From Corynebacterium jeikeium (GTDB lineage Bacteria > Actinomycetota > Actinomycetes > Mycobacteriales > Mycobacteriaceae), in the NCBI RefSeq assembly GCF_028609885.1, contig NZ_CP063195.1:1736001-1800000 (forward strand): 64,000 nt of DNA, read 5' to 3'. Every line of letters starts with the position of its first letter. The first letter of the stretch is position 1. Under the pieces are notes generated by a model. It had not been told where the DNA came from and made no database searches. It was given only the letters and a program-made list of their open reading frames with translations. A program made the translations under genes and the position numbers. Of the stretch, positions 33,632 through 43,048 are shown piece after piece.

Positions 33632-34636
33632 CTAGGCCATCTGCCCGTCAGCTTGGCTCGCAAGGAACTTCAGGAAACGGAGGGCCGGCTCGGAGAGGCG
33701 GTTCTTCGAGCTCCACACCACTCGCAGCGGCCGGTCAAACTTGACTCCGACCACCGGAACCTCCACGTACTGCCCAGTAGCTAGTTGCGACGCTACGGCT
33801 CTTCGCGCGATCACCCCTGGCGCCCCGATCGCACCGATTGCCGTGCGCTGCGCTCCCAGGGAACCGAATTCCCCCGCCGGTGGAGCGAGCTCGCCCAAAA
33901 CGGCCTCCACCACTTCCCTGGTACCACTTCCCGGTTCGCGTAGCACCAAAGGTGTGGACTTCAACTCGTTCTTCGTCACTATTTTTTCTCTTGACGCCGT
34001 TTTCCCCGGCTTAGTGTCCGAATGACCATGATCGTTGGCCTGCGCCCAGGGGTGCTCTGCAGGCACGACAACCACCAGTTCATCGTGCCCCAGCACCCGC
34101 TGGTGCAGTTCGTGTGAGACCCAGTTTCCCTCTACTACCGCAAGTTCCGCCTGGCCCTGGACAACCTGGCGCTGCGCCCCTTGGCTATTGAGTTGCCGCA
34201 TATGCAGATGGGTCTGTGGGCTGATGCGCAAATACTTCGCTGCCCAGCGTGGGTAATCCAATTCCGCCACGGTGTTCGAGGCCACGAGTTTAACCTCTTC
34301 GACAACGCCTTCTCCCAGTGCTTCTTCAAGGCCACGAGCGCATTCGTCGAGCGCGTCCTCTAGGCTCTCCAGTACGCGGACGACCTGGCGGCCTACCTCC
34401 GTGGTGGAACTCCCTGCGGCTCCGCGCCAGAAGATGCGCGCATCTAGGTGTTTTTCCAACTTGGCAATGCGCATACTGACGGTCTGTTGCGAGACGTTCA
34501 GATGCTCTGCGGCCCGGTTCATGCCTCCATACCGAGCGACAGCGAGGACGGAATCTACTGTGAGGGCGTCAGGAACATAGCCACGTCGAGCAGGGAAAGA
34601 ATCCCCTTCGTTATCAAGATTCCTTTGGGGGTACAT
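33632..34636 (-). CDS. LysR-family transcriptional regulator
   Basis: This 334-residue regulator has the LysR helix-turn-helix (TVDSVLAVARYGGMNRAAEHLNVSQQTVSMRIAKLEKHL) at about residues 25-65 and a C-terminal effector domain with TPLVLREPGSGTREVVEAVL. A segment of roughly 12-14 extra residues, Lys/Thr/Ser-rich (KPGKTASREKIVTKNELK), interrupts the usual distance between EHPWA and TPLVLREPG. The gene lies 10 bases upstream of the enoyl-CoA hydratase gene in the same direction and is divergent from a TDT transporter gene. It may regulate either neighbour; the adjacent divergent transporter is the usual target. Confidence 0.88.
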   Translation of the reverse strand: MYPQRNLDNEGDSFPARRGYVPDALTVDSVLAVARYGGMNRAAEHLNVSQQTVSMRIAKLEKHLDARIFWRGAAGSSTTEVGRQVVRVLESLEDALDECARGLEEALGEGVVEEVKLVASNTVAELDYPRWAAKYLRISPQTHLHMRQLNSQGAQRQVVQGQAELAVVEGNWVSHELHQRVLGHDELVVVVPAEHPWAQANDHGHSDTKPGKTASREKIVTKNELKSTPLVLREPGSGTREVVEAVLGELAPPAGEFGSLGAQRTAIGAIGAPGVIARRAVASQLATGQYVEVPVVGVKFDRPLRVVWSSKNRLSEPALRFLKFLASQADGQMA

Positions 34637-34706
34637 GCATTCATTGTAACCCTGTCCAGCACATACACTCTCCCGCTACTGCCGAGCACTGCCTAGCCTC
34701 AAGAAT

Positions 34707-35711
34707 ATGAATACGAAGCACAGCAAGCCCGACCTACCGCCCCTAGGCCCCGGTTGGGCCGGAGCGGTGATGGGGCTGGGCATCACGGCGTCACTCATGG
34801 ACATTCACTTAAGCTCAACGCTGGGGCACCTCCCTGCCGAGCTAATGCTTGGCGCGGCGACACTCCTCGCTTTGGCTCTCACCGTAGGGTTCCATAGACA
34901 TCGCAACCCGGGTTTCCACTCGAGCGCCATGCCGGCATGGGGAATGGCTTCCATGGGCATCCTCGCCTTGGGCAGTGCATACTCCCTCATCTTCGGTGCT
35001 TGGCTGGTTCACGCCTTCTGCTGGGCCGTCGGGACCGTCCTTGGCGCAATCACGTGCGTGAAGTTCATCCGCTACCTCTTTGTTAGCCGCCCAGCTCCCG
35101 CCTTTACCTGGGGGCTGCCCCTGGTCGCGCCCATGGTTGCTGCTACTGCCTCGGCTCAGCTGGCACCTCATGCTGGCGCGTGGGGCTCGGCTGTGCACGG
35201 AATTGGCGTCGCTTGCTTTGCCCTGGCCTGGGTGACGGCAGTACCGACATTTGCCTTCGTCTACGCGCGCACCTTCCCAACCATCCCCACCCAGTTCGCC
35301 ACCACCGCGTGGATTCCGCTGGGCCTCGTCGGCCAGTCCACTGTGGCCGCACAGTTGCTTGCCGGCGAACAGTGGCACTTCCGCGCCATGGTCTACGGCA
35401 TAGTAATGCTGAGCGTTGGTATTCCCCTCGCCTGCTACGCCATATGCCAGCACTGGGGAACGGCCCTGGGCGGTGCCCCCATGCCTTACAACCCCACCTG
35501 GTGGGCCAGCACCTTCCCCGTGGGTACGTGCTGTCTTGGAACCCACACCCTAGCCGAGAAATCCACAAATTCCGCGCTGCTGGCGTGGGATTTGGGATGG
35601 ATGGACACCATCAGCGCCGCCCTGCTCGTTCTGCTACTTCTGCACGTCGTTTGGGCAGCATTCGGGGCTCGCAAGCTATCGCGGCGACCGGACACCGTAA
35701 TTGCCGGCTAG
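34707..35711 (+). CDS. TDT-family (tellurite resistance/dicarboxylate, SLAC1-like) transporter
   Basis: This 334-residue membrane protein has about ten hydrophobic helices. It starts PPLGPGWAGAVMGLGITASLMDIH and contains the family-like WWASTFPVGTCCLGTHTLA and FHRHRNPGFHSSAMPAWGMASMGI. TDT proteins transport C4-dicarboxylates, sulfite or anions, or confer tellurite resistance. The substrate cannot be decided here. It is divergent from a LysR-family gene across about 70 bases, which suggests regulation by that protein. Confidence 0.85.
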   Translation: MNTKHSKPDLPPLGPGWAGAVMGLGITASLMDIHLSSTLGHLPAELMLGAATLLALALTVGFHRHRNPGFHSSAMPAWGMASMGILALGSAYSLIFGAWLVHAFCWAVGTVLGAITCVKFIRYLFVSRPAPAFTWGLPLVAPMVAATASAQLAPHAGAWGSAVHGIGVACFALAWVTAVPTFAFVYARTFPTIPTQFATTAWIPLGLVGQSTVAAQLLAGEQWHFRAMVYGIVMLSVGIPLACYAICQHWGTALGGAPMPYNPTWWASTFPVGTCCLGTHTLAEKSTNSALLAWDLGWMDTISAALLVLLLLHVVWAAFGARKLSRRPDTVIAG

Positions 35712-35737
35712 CACGAAAGCAATGCGTGGGAGATGGC

Positions 35738-36370
35738 CTAGTCGCGGATGATCTCCGCGCCTGCGTCCTCCAGCTCCTGAATAGCGGACTTGCCGCCCTG
35801 CTCAGTCACCGCCGAGCACAGTTGCTCGATGACGCGCACGTGTAACCCAGCATTCATTGCATCCAGCGCCGTGGCACGGACACAGAAGTCGGTGGCGATG
35901 CCCACGATCGTTACGTTTTCTACCTCGTGGGAGTTTAGCCACTGCTGAAGTGTTTGCTCCTCGCCCGCAAGGTGGCCTTCAAAGCCGGAGTAGGCAGCGG
36001 TGTATTCGCCCTTGTGGAACCAGACGTCCACGAGTTCAGGATTCAGCTCGGCACAGACCTGCGCACCGTGGGTGTCGGCTACACAGTGAACCGGCCAGGT
36101 GTCCTTGTAGTCCGGCTCCTCCCCTTCTGGCGCAAAGTGGCCTTCGGGCTTGATGTGCCAATCCTTTGTGCCAACGATGAGTGGGCGGGAGGCCACGGAA
36201 GAGCCGTCACTAGCTTCCGCTTCTTCACCCTCGGCGTGCACTAGGCCACCCAGCCAGGCGTTGATCCCCCGCGCCACTTCTAGTCCCCGGTCGGTTCCCA
36301 GGGAACCATCGACGAAGTCGTTCTGAACGTCGACGACGATGATTGCATCCTTCGCCTGCGTGCTGACCAT
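35738..36370 (-). CDS. pncA: Nicotinamidase (pyrazinamidase)
   Basis: This 210-residue isochorismatase-superfamily enzyme converts nicotinamide to nicotinate in NAD salvage. The catalytic triad is Asp14 (VDVQNDF), Lys120 (WFHKGEY) and Cys163 (ATDFCVRATALD). The metal-binding region lies in GTKDWHIKPEGHF. An acidic insert of about ten residues (EGEEAEASDG) follows the first strand. Length fits PncA. It is upstream of no obvious operon partner; glyA follows in the same direction upstream. Confidence 0.92.
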   Translation of the reverse strand: MVSTQAKDAIIVVDVQNDFVDGSLGTDRGLEVARGINAWLGGLVHAEGEEAEASDGSSVASRPLIVGTKDWHIKPEGHFAPEGEEPDYKDTWPVHCVADTHGAQVCAELNPELVDVWFHKGEYTAAYSGFEGHLAGEEQTLQQWLNSHEVENVTIVGIATDFCVRATALDAMNAGLHVRVIEQLCSAVTEQGGKSAIQELEDAGAEIIRD

Positions 36371-36436
36371 AGTGCTAAACCTCTACTCTTTAGGCCGGTT
36401 TTCTCGGAGCCGCTTGTCTTGAAGCCGCTGGGCTTC

Positions 36437-37747
36437 TTAGACGAGCTTCCAGTCTTCCAGGCCCTCGTACAGCGGGAAGTCCTCGGCGATCTTGTCCACA
36501 CGGGCGCGCAGTGCAGCGATGTCCGCGTTGCCAGCCAGAGCGGTACCAATGACATCTGCGACCTCGGTGAAGGCCTCGGTATCCAGGCCGCGGGAGGCCA
36601 GGGCGGAGGTACCGATGCGCAGGCCGGAGGTGACCATCGGCGGGCGCGGGTCGAAGGGGACAGCATTGCGGTTGACGGTGATGCCAACTTCGTGCAGCAG
36701 GTCTTCGCCCTGCTGGCCGTCCAGCTGAGAGTTGCGCAGGTCAACCAGCACCAGGTGCACGTCGGTGCCACCGGTGAGCACCTGTACTCCAGCGTCCTTC
36801 GTGTCCTGAGCATTCAGGCGCTCCGCCAGGATCTTCGCGCCCTCGAGGGTGCGCTGCTGACGATCGCGGAACTCGTCGGACTGTGCCACCTTCATGGCCA
36901 CAGCCTTAGCGGCGACGGCGTGCATCAGCGGGCCGCCCTGCTGGCCCGGGAAGACGGAAGAGTTCAGCTTCTTGGCGTACTCCTGCTTAGCCAGGATCAT
37001 GCCGGAACGGGGGCCACCCAGAGTCTTGTGGACGGTGGTGGAAACCACGTCAGCGTGCGGAACCGGCGACGGGTGCAGGTCTGCGGCAACCAGGCCAGCG
37101 AAGTGAGCCATGTCCACCCACAGCTTCGCGCCAACCTCATCGGCAATGGACTTGAAGGCTGCGAAGTCCTGGTGACGCGGGTAGGCGGACCAGCCGGCGA
37201 TCAGCACCTGTGGCTTTTCTGCAATGGCCTGCTCGCGGATCTTGTCCATATCCAGACGGAAGGTCTCCGGATCCACCTCGTAAGCGGCAACCTCGTAGAG
37301 CTTGCCGGAAAAGTTCAGGTGCATGCCGTGGGTCAGGTGACCACCGTGTGCCAGGGACAGACCCATGATCTTGTCACCCGGGTTAGCCAGGGACATCAGG
37401 ACTGCTGCGTTGGCCTGGGCACCGGCGTGAGGCTGCACGTTGGCGAACTCCGCGCCGAAGACCTGCTTAGCGCGGTCGCGGGCCAGGTCCTCGATGACAT
37501 CCACGTGCTCGCAGCCGCCGTAGTAACGGCGGCCTGGGTAGCCTTCGGCGTACTTATTGGTGAGAACAGAGCCCTGTGCCTGCAGCACGGCGCGCGGCAC
37601 GAAGTTCTCCGAGGCAATCATCTCCAGGGTGGTGCGCTGGCGGCGCAGCTCACCCGCGATGGCTTCTGCGACCTGGGGATCCAGCTCCGCCAAAGGAGTG
37701 TTGTGCTGTTGTGAGTTCTGAGTGGACGAATTCTGCGGAGAAGTCAC
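36437..37747 (-). CDS. glyA: Serine hydroxymethyltransferase
   Basis: This 436-residue PLP enzyme converts serine and tetrahydrofolate to glycine and methylene-THF. Signatures include [36 protein letters not shown], and the PLP-Lys motif [19 protein letters not shown]. The GTG at 37747 gives the ordinary start; a TTG three codons upstream is also possible. The N-terminus is Ser/Gln/Asn-rich for about 18 residues. It is divergent from coaA across 230 bases, which carry a TATCAT -10-like element and C-rich stretches. Confidence 0.96.
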   Translation of the reverse strand: MTSPQNSSTQNSQQHNTPLAELDPQVAEAIAGELRRQRTTLEMIASENFVPRAVLQAQGSVLTNKYAEGYPGRRYYGGCEHVDVIEDLARDRAKQVFGAEFANVQPHAGAQANAAVLMSLANPGDKIMGLSLAHGGHLTHGMHLNFSGKLYEVAAYEVDPETFRLDMDKIREQAIAEKPQVLIAGWSAYPRHQDFAAFKSIADEVGAKLWVDMAHFAGLVAADLHPSPVPHADVVSTTVHKTLGGPRSGMILAKQEYAKKLNSSVFPGQQGGPLMHAVAAKAVAMKVAQSDEFRDRQQRTLEGAKILAERLNAQDTKDAGVQVLTGGTDVHLVLVDLRNSQLDGQQGEDLLHEVGITVNRNAVPFDPRPPMVTSGLRIGTSALASRGLDTEAFTEVADVIGTALAGNADIAALRARVDKIAEDFPLYEGLEDWKLV

Positions 37748-37978
37748 GTCTACCAAGGCCTTCCATTGTGGATGAATCTAAGAAAGATAAAACCGGTTGC
37801 TTATCTGCATCACTATCATAGCGAGTACCCACAGCGCCCTATACCCAACCCATACCCCAGCCCAACCCCAGCCCACACCCACCTCACTGCCAAACCATTG
37901 CGATCCCACTGCGGCTCCATGACAAACCCATGGCGATCCAATTTCACCTTGCCCCATTTTCGGGGCACAATGGGTGCT

Positions 37979-38896
37979 ATGACTTCCCCCAGCCCTTACA
38001 TTGAGCTGGACCGTACTCAGTGGCGCACCTTAAGAAAGTCGATGCCCCAGGTCCTCACCGAAGATGAACTGGAACAGCTCCGCGGCATCGGCGATGAAAT
38101 CGACCTGGAAGAAGTCTCCGAGGTCTACCTCCCGCTGTCCCGCCTGATTTTCCTACGCGTCGAAGCGCACCGCAGGCTCAACGCCGCCACTGAAACGTTC
38201 CTCGGCGAAGCAATGCCGCCGATCCCTTACATCATCGGCGTCTGCGGCTCCGTCGCCGTCGGCAAGTCCACCACCGCCCGCGTGCTGCAGGTTCTGCTGC
38301 AGCGCTGGGAGACAAACCCGCGGGTGGACCTCGTAACCACTGATGGCTTCCTGCTGCCCACCGCAGAGCTCGAGCGCCGCAAGCTCATGCACCGCAAGGG
38401 CTTCCCGGAGTCCTACGACCAGGCGGAACTACTGAGCTTCATCACCAAGGTAAAGTCCGGCACCCAGAAGGTGCAGGCTCCGGTGTACTCGCACGAGGCC
38501 TACGACCGCATTCCGGACCAGGCCATCACAGTCGACCGCCCGGATATCCTCATCGTCGAGGGGCTAAACGTTCTACAGACCGGCCCCACCCTCATGGTCT
38601 CCGACCTCTTCGATTTCTCCGTTTACGTCGATGCCCGGCGCGAGGACATCGAGGATTGGTACATCGACCGCTTCCTGCGCCTGAAGAACACTGCGTTTAA
38701 GGATCCGAAGGCGCACTTCCACCACTTCGCCAACTTCAGCGATGAAGAGGCCACCGTGGTCGCTAGGGAAATCTGGCAGACCGTGAACCTGCCGAACCTG
38801 ATGGAGAACATCCTTCCCACCCGCGTGCGTGCTTCCTTGGTTCTGCGCAAGGGCCCGGACCACCTGGTGCAGAAAGTGCGGATGCGGAAGATCTAG
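37979..38896 (+). CDS. coaA: Pantothenate kinase, type I
   Basis: This 305-residue kinase performs the first step of CoA synthesis. It shows the P-loop [17 protein letters not shown] (about residue 84), the DGFLLP motif ([14 protein letters not shown]) and RKGFPESYD, all type I hallmarks. An open frame reaching back to 37766 is only C-rich intergenic DNA; the ATG at 37979 gives normal length. The neighbourhood glyA-coaA-uppS is conserved in actinobacteria. Confidence 0.95.
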   Translation: MTSPSPYIELDRTQWRTLRKSMPQVLTEDELEQLRGIGDEIDLEEVSEVYLPLSRLIFLRVEAHRRLNAATETFLGEAMPPIPYIIGVCGSVAVGKSTTARVLQVLLQRWETNPRVDLVTTDGFLLPTAELERRKLMHRKGFPESYDQAELLSFITKVKSGTQKVQAPVYSHEAYDRIPDQAITVDRPDILIVEGLNVLQTGPTLMVSDLFDFSVYVDARREDIEDWYIDRFLRLKNTAFKDPKAHFHHFANFSDEEATVVAREIWQTVNLPNLMENILPTRVRASLVLRKGPDHLVQKVRMRKI

Positions 38897-38956
38897 CCCC
38901 CCGCGCGCTATCGCGGGCAGTTATCGCCCGCACCCCTATCGCCGGTTATCCCCCGC

Positions 38957-39727
38957 TTATAGCCCGAAGCGCCTGTGCCGCTGCGAGTAGTCGCGCAGTG
39001 CTCGCAGGAAATCCACGCGCCGGAAGGCCGGCCAATAGGTATCGGTAAACCAGATCTCCGAGTACGCGGACTGCCACAGCAGAAAACCAGATAGGCGCTG
39101 CTCCCCCGACGTGCGGATCACCAGGTCCGGATCCGGCTGCCCCGAGGTGTACATGTGATTCCCCAACGCCTCGGCGGTGATTGCCTCTGCCATATCCTCC
39201 GGCGCCGTCCCCTGCTCCGCCAGCTCGGCCACGAGGGTCTGCACCGCATCCACGATCTCCTGGCGCCCGCCATAGCCCACGGCCACATTCACGCGCACGC
39301 CCGTGTGATCGTTCGTCTTGGCCTGGTTTTCCTCTAGGCGAGTACGCAGCTGTTCAGGCAGCAGCTCTAGGTGGCCAACGGTACGCAGCTGGAACCCGGC
39401 GTCAGAATCTGCCAATTCCTCCGCGACATCACCGATGATGCTGCACAACAACGACAGCTCCTCTGGCGAGCGCTTCAGGTTTTCGGTGCTGAGCAGGTAC
39501 ACCGTAACGGTTTCGATCCCCAGCTCATCACACCAACCACACATCTCCGCAATCTTCCTAGCGCCCACCCGGTGGCCGTGCGACACATCCGTGAACCCGT
39601 TCTCGCGCGCCCAGCGGCGGTTGCCATCGGCCATGATGGCAACGTGCTTCGGGCGTGGTTTCTCGCGCAGCGAGCGCGCTAGGCTCGCCTCGTAGGCTGG
39701 GTATAGCAGCTGGGGGATGCGGTTCAC
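38957..39727 (-). CDS. uppS: Short-chain cis-prenyl (polyprenyl) diphosphate synthase
   Basis: This 256-residue enzyme belongs to the UppS/cis-prenyltransferase family and makes Z-isoprenyl diphosphates for cell-wall carrier lipids. Signatures are HVAIMADGNRRWARENG, STENLKRS, and DLVIRTSGEQRLSGFLLWQSAYSE. The GTG at 39727 (VNRIPQLLYPAYE) fits the family start. Gene order with coaA and mca matches the mycobacterial neighbourhood of the Z-farnesyl diphosphate synthase (Rv1086), so it may be that short-chain enzyme rather than the main decaprenyl synthase. Confidence 0.9.
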   Translation of the reverse strand: MNRIPQLLYPAYEASLARSLREKPRPKHVAIMADGNRRWARENGFTDVSHGHRVGARKIAEMCGWCDELGIETVTVYLLSTENLKRSPEELSLLCSIIGDVAEELADSDAGFQLRTVGHLELLPEQLRTRLEENQAKTNDHTGVRVNVAVGYGGRQEIVDAVQTLVAELAEQGTAPEDMAEAITAEALGNHMYTSGQPDPDLVIRTSGEQRLSGFLLWQSAYSEIWFTDTYWPAFRRVDFLRALRDYSQRHRRFGL

Positions 39728-39737
39728 AGTGTTGATC

Positions 39738-40157
39738 CTACTGATGCTGGTTCGGGGGTTCTTCGCCGTCCTTGTTGACGCCCTTAGCCCGCGCCCGTTC
39801 AGCGTCAATAGCTGCGGGGCCGGTCAGAGTGCCGGAGGAGGGCAAAAAGCGCTCATCGGTCTGCGGCACCTCAGTACGGGCAAACATAGAGCTCTTACCT
39901 GCGGTCTCGTCGAACCCTTCGGCCTTCATCGCTGCTTCCAGCTTCTCCGTGTCGAAAAGGTCAATGCCACGCGCATCAGCAAACGCCTGACGGCGCTCGA
40001 GACGGCGGATGCGCTTGTTCATGGCGAAGCCGATGAGCAGCACAACCAGCAACAAGATGACAATCACGAACAGGCCCACGGGGGCTGCCTTACCGAACTC
40101 GGCCCCCTTCGGGCCGGTGCGCTCTGCCTGCGCAATGATCCAGGTGGCGGTGTTCAT
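39738..40157 (-). CDS. Small single-pass membrane protein of the mca cluster
   Basis: This 139-residue protein has one helix (about residues 26-46, VGLFVIVILLLVVLLIGFAM) followed by a cytoplasmic domain rich in charged residues, starting with NKRIRRLERRQAFADARGIDLFD. Its position directly after mca in the same direction is conserved with Mycobacterium (Rv1083). A role linked to mycothiol or cell-envelope metabolism is only suggested by this neighbourhood. Confidence 0.75.
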   Translation of the reverse strand: MNTATWIIAQAERTGPKGAEFGKAAPVGLFVIVILLLVVLLIGFAMNKRIRRLERRQAFADARGIDLFDTEKLEAAMKAEGFDETAGKSSMFARTEVPQTDERFLPSSGTLTGPAAIDAERARAKGVNKDGEEPPNQHQ

Positions 40158-40253
40158 CGCTGGAAACTCCTTCTTGTTATCTGCCCATTAACTTTAGTTT
40201 GTCGCCCACCAGTGGGGAAACCCTGCGCTGCGCTAATCTGCCGCAGCGCTGCG

Positions 40254-41162
40254 CTAATCTGCCTCGCTTAAACCGGCGAAGAGTTCCGTCTCTGGCAGCT
40301 CGCTGTTCACACGCGACTGCGCAAGCTCGAACTCCTCGGTCGGCCACACCTGCTTCTGCAAGTCCATATCCGCCAGGAAGAACGCTCCCTTTGGGTCAAT
40401 CTGAGTGCGGTGAGCACGCAACGCATCATCGCGACGTTCAAACCAATCAGCAACATTCACGCGAGTGGTCACTCGAGAGAAAATATCCGGCAGCTGCCTC
40501 CACATCTCCAAGTGCTGCAGAACCTGCTCCGGCAGCTGCGCGCCGCGTTCATACATGGCAGTAGCCAGGTTCTCAAAGCGCTCGCGAATGAACCCATGGG
40601 TGTAGTAGAGCTTCTTTACCTCCCACGGTTCGCCCAGCTCCGGGTGGTAGTTCGGATCGCCGGCAGCCTCCCAAGCACGAACGGAAACCGCATGCACCTT
40701 GATGTGATCCGGGTGCGGGTAACCGCCGTACTCGTCGTAGGTGATGATGACGTGCGGGCGAAACTCACGGACCACTCGTACTACGTTTTGCGTAACCTCA
40801 TCCGTGTCTTCCAGTGCAAAACATCCCTCGGGCAGCGGCGGCTTCGGGTCGCCCTCCGGCAGCCCGGAATCCACATAGCCCAGCCACTCATGCTCCACGC
40901 CCAGGATGGAAGCCGCCTGGGCCATCTCCTCGCGGCGCACCTCAATCATCTCACCGATGCCCTGCTCGGCCAGTTCCTGCATCTCTGGGTTCAGGATGTC
41001 CCCGCGTTCACCACCGGTGCACGTCAGTACCTTCACCCGGTGCCCCTCGTCGACATAACGAGCCATCGTGGCCGCACCCTTGCTCGATTCGTCGTCCGGG
41101 TGCGCATGAATCGCCAACAAGCGATAACGCTGCGTATCTGCGGAAGATGTCTTTTCACTCAC
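40254..41162 (-). CDS. mca: Mycothiol S-conjugate amidase
   Basis: This 302-residue zinc amidase cleaves mycothiol conjugates for detoxification of electrophiles and drugs. The metal site is [11 protein letters not shown] (residues about 18-28) plus the distal HPDH in [14 protein letters not shown]. It belongs to the LmbE/MshB fold; length and the [10 protein letters not shown] region mark Mca rather than the deacetylase MshB. The GTG at 41162 gives the family start, and the longer frame is rejected. The downstream membrane protein gene follows after about 100 bases. Confidence 0.94.
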   Translation of the reverse strand: MSEKTSSADTQRYRLLAIHAHPDDESSKGAATMARYVDEGHRVKVLTCTGGERGDILNPEMQELAEQGIGEMIEVRREEMAQAASILGVEHEWLGYVDSGLPEGDPKPPLPEGCFALEDTDEVTQNVVRVVREFRPHVIITYDEYGGYPHPDHIKVHAVSVRAWEAAGDPNYHPELGEPWEVKKLYYTHGFIRERFENLATAMYERGAQLPEQVLQHLEMWRQLPDIFSRVTTRVNVADWFERRDDALRAHRTQIDPKGAFFLADMDLQKQVWPTEEFELAQSRVNSELPETELFAGLSEAD

Positions 41163-41271
41163 GCCAATACAATCTACTACCCAGTCCGCACCTACCCAAT
41201 AGAACCACCGGTCCAGGCAGGCCGGGGACGTGGGCGTCAATAGTAAAAGGGTGGGCTAGACTAGAGACATC

Positions 41272-41706
41272 ATGAACGCGGCGAAAAAGAGCATCCAAAA
41301 AGAGCGCTACGGCGAAACGCGCAACCAGAAATTCTCCGGGAAAATCGTTGTAGTAATCCTTGCCGTAGTGTTGGCGGCAACGCTTGCTTATGCGGTCTCG
41401 CAGTTCATGCGCAACTCGGAGGCGGACGTCACAGCGCAAGAATCCGGCGGCGAAATCGTCTCGGACGAGCGCATGACCATGAGCATCGACGTCACCCGCA
41501 AGGATCCCTCCAAACCCGCGTACTGCATCGTCACTGCTCTGGACTACGACAAAAACGAAGTTGGGCGCCGCGAGTTCGTCATCCCCCGCGGCGGAGAAGA
41601 AGTAGAGCGCTTCCTGGTGGACATCCCCACCCGCGAGCGCGGCTACGCAGCCACCGCCTACGGTTGCTCCGCCACGCTGCCGCCACACCTAGACCCACGC
41701 GACTAA
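41272..41706 (+). CDS. DUF4307 membrane protein
   Basis: This 144-residue protein has a basic start, one membrane helix (about residues 24-45, VVVILAVVLAATLAYAVSQF) and an extracytoplasmic DUF4307 domain containing DVTRKDPSKPAYCIVTALDYDKNEVGRREF and a final CSATLP. It is divergent from mca and precedes greA, as in other actinobacteria. The function is unknown. Confidence 0.88.
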   Translation: MNAAKKSIQKERYGETRNQKFSGKIVVVILAVVLAATLAYAVSQFMRNSEADVTAQESGGEIVSDERMTMSIDVTRKDPSKPAYCIVTALDYDKNEVGRREFVIPRGGEEVERFLVDIPTRERGYAATAYGCSATLPPHLDPRD

Positions 41707-41840
41707 CCCAACCCGCGCGACTAGGCCGGGCAGCCCGGGTAGCCTGGCGCCCAGGTGCTACACTTTGCACGCCTACTTAATAATTTATTGACGCCCACGT
41801 GAGAGACCGCGTCAACCTTCAACGAAGATGGGAGAACCCA

Positions 41841-42362
41841 ATGGCCGAGAACCAGACTCGCTGGCTGACCCAGGAATCTTACGACCGACTGAATACAGAA
41901 CTGACGGCTCTGAAGGAAAACCGTCCGGTGCTGGCAGCCGAGATTAACGAGCGCCGCGAAGAGGGCGACTTGAAGGAGAACGGCGGCTACCACGCAGCCC
42001 GCGAACAGCAGGGCCAGGAGGAAGCACGCATCACCTACCTGGAGGAGCTGCTGGATAGCGCCACCATCGGTGAGGCTCCGCAGGAGTCCGGCGTGGCACT
42101 GGTTGGTTCCGTGATCCACGTTTACTACGACGGCGACGAGGACGATAAGGAGACCTTCCTGATCGGTACCCGTGGCCTGGAGTCTTCCAACCCGGACCTG
42201 GAGACCTACTCCACCGATGCTCCGCTGGGCGCGGCCATCGTCGGCGCCAAGGTTGGCGAGACCCGCGAGTACCAGACCCCTGCCGGCGATACTGTATCTG
42301 TGACGATCGTTTCGGCTGAGCCTTACGACCCGGACCTGGACGTTCCGCGCGCGGATCAGTAG
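41841..42362 (+). CDS. greA: Transcription elongation factor GreA
   Basis: This 173-residue protein rescues arrested RNA polymerase. The N-terminal coiled coil contains [19 protein letters not shown] (the acidic tip DLKENxxYHAA) and the C-terminal FKBP-like domain contains [10 protein letters not shown]. An open frame extending to 41799 adds an unlikely leader; ATG 41841 has GGGAGA upstream. A strong hairpin terminator follows the stop by 70 bases. Confidence 0.95.
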   Translation: MAENQTRWLTQESYDRLNTELTALKENRPVLAAEINERREEGDLKENGGYHAAREQQGQEEARITYLEELLDSATIGEAPQESGVALVGSVIHVYYDGDEDDKETFLIGTRGLESSNPDLETYSTDAPLGAAIVGAKVGETREYQTPAGDTVSVTIVSAEPYDPDLDVPRADQ

Positions 42363-42434
42363 TTTCCGGCGGCTAGCGGCACAATTACTACTTTGCTGGC
42401 GCTGGACGGCTGATCGCGGCCGATACTTATCGAG

Positions 42435-42466
42435 AAGGGCGCCTTCGGGCGCCCTTTCTTGTTTTC
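42435..42466 (+). terminator. greA Rho-independent terminator
   Basis: AAGGGCGCC pairs perfectly with GGCGCCCTT around a TTCG tetraloop, and a T-rich tail (TCTTGTTTT) follows. This is among the clearest intrinsic terminators of the window. Confidence 0.92.
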
Positions 42467-42582
42467 CTCTGTTTTCAGGTCTCCCTGCAGGGCCCAATGA
42501 TGCCCGACAGCGCCCGGCACTCGCCCCGGCGGCACCTCTCCCACCCAGGCAGCGGCCATTGCGACCCCTCTGAGCGGTTAGA

Positions 42583-42733
42583 TGTCGGAAAAGTTGCAAT
42601 TTATTATTGGAAGACATTCCCACTTACCTAAACCCGCAGGTCAGAGTGTTTTGTTACTCACGCGTCGTAAGCTGGAAATTTTGTTTTGCAACTTTTCCGA
42701 CATCTAGGCCTGAGACCTGCATCTTTTCCGACA
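42583..42733. repeat. 120-bp inverted-repeat element, family A, with one extra arm (second copy)
   Basis: The arm TGTCGGAAAAGTTGCA (42583-42598) faces TGCAACTTTTCCGACA (42687-42702), 120 bases edge to edge. A further arm, TGCATCTTTTCCGACA, lies at 42718-42733, 31 bases beyond. GCAGGTCA occupies 42636-42643, element positions 54-61. The geometry is identical to the copy at 22258-22408, although the interior sequence differs. Confidence 0.65.
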
Positions 42734-42809
42734 TTTCCCGCCCCACACTCACTTTTCTCTACCCCGCCATTCCCCTTAGCCCCATCCTGAAAGAGGTTAA
42801 ACCTCCAGA

Positions 42810-43022
42810 TGTCGCCAGATCGGGAATATACAGGGAGACGTGTCGTCAGATCGGGAATACGCAGGAGGGAACCCCTCCAAATCAGGGCTATACCGGGGTG
42901 GATGTCGCTAGAACGGGAATGCGTTCTTGCAAACTATTTGCAACTTCGAGAAAGTGCAGGTCAGGACGTTGCGGTTTTATCAGGCTGACTGGCCGCGCTC
43001 ACGCATTCCCGATCTAACGACA
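42810..43022. repeat. Family B element with an array of arms at 31-bp steps
   Basis: Forward arms TGTCGCCAGATCGGGAATAT, TGTCGTCAGATCGGGAATAC and TGTCGCTAGAACGGGAATG start at 42810, 42841 and 42903, with a degenerate copy at 42872. All starts are multiples of 31 bases apart. The facing arm ends at 43022, exactly 120 bases from the start of the 42903 arm. GCAGGTCA lies at 42956-42963, element positions 54-61. No ORF spans it. Confidence 0.65.
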
Positions 43023-43048
43023 TTCCTCCGCCCAAGCTGCAAAACTCC

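Noticed and set aside
36419..37714. 431-codon plus-strand open frame opposite glyA
   Set aside because: Antisense shadow of glyA; no recognisable motifs.
42810..42924. CRISPR array
   Set aside because: The 31-base units are only partly conserved along their whole length, one is degenerate, spacers do not alternate with identical repeats, and no cas genes are near.
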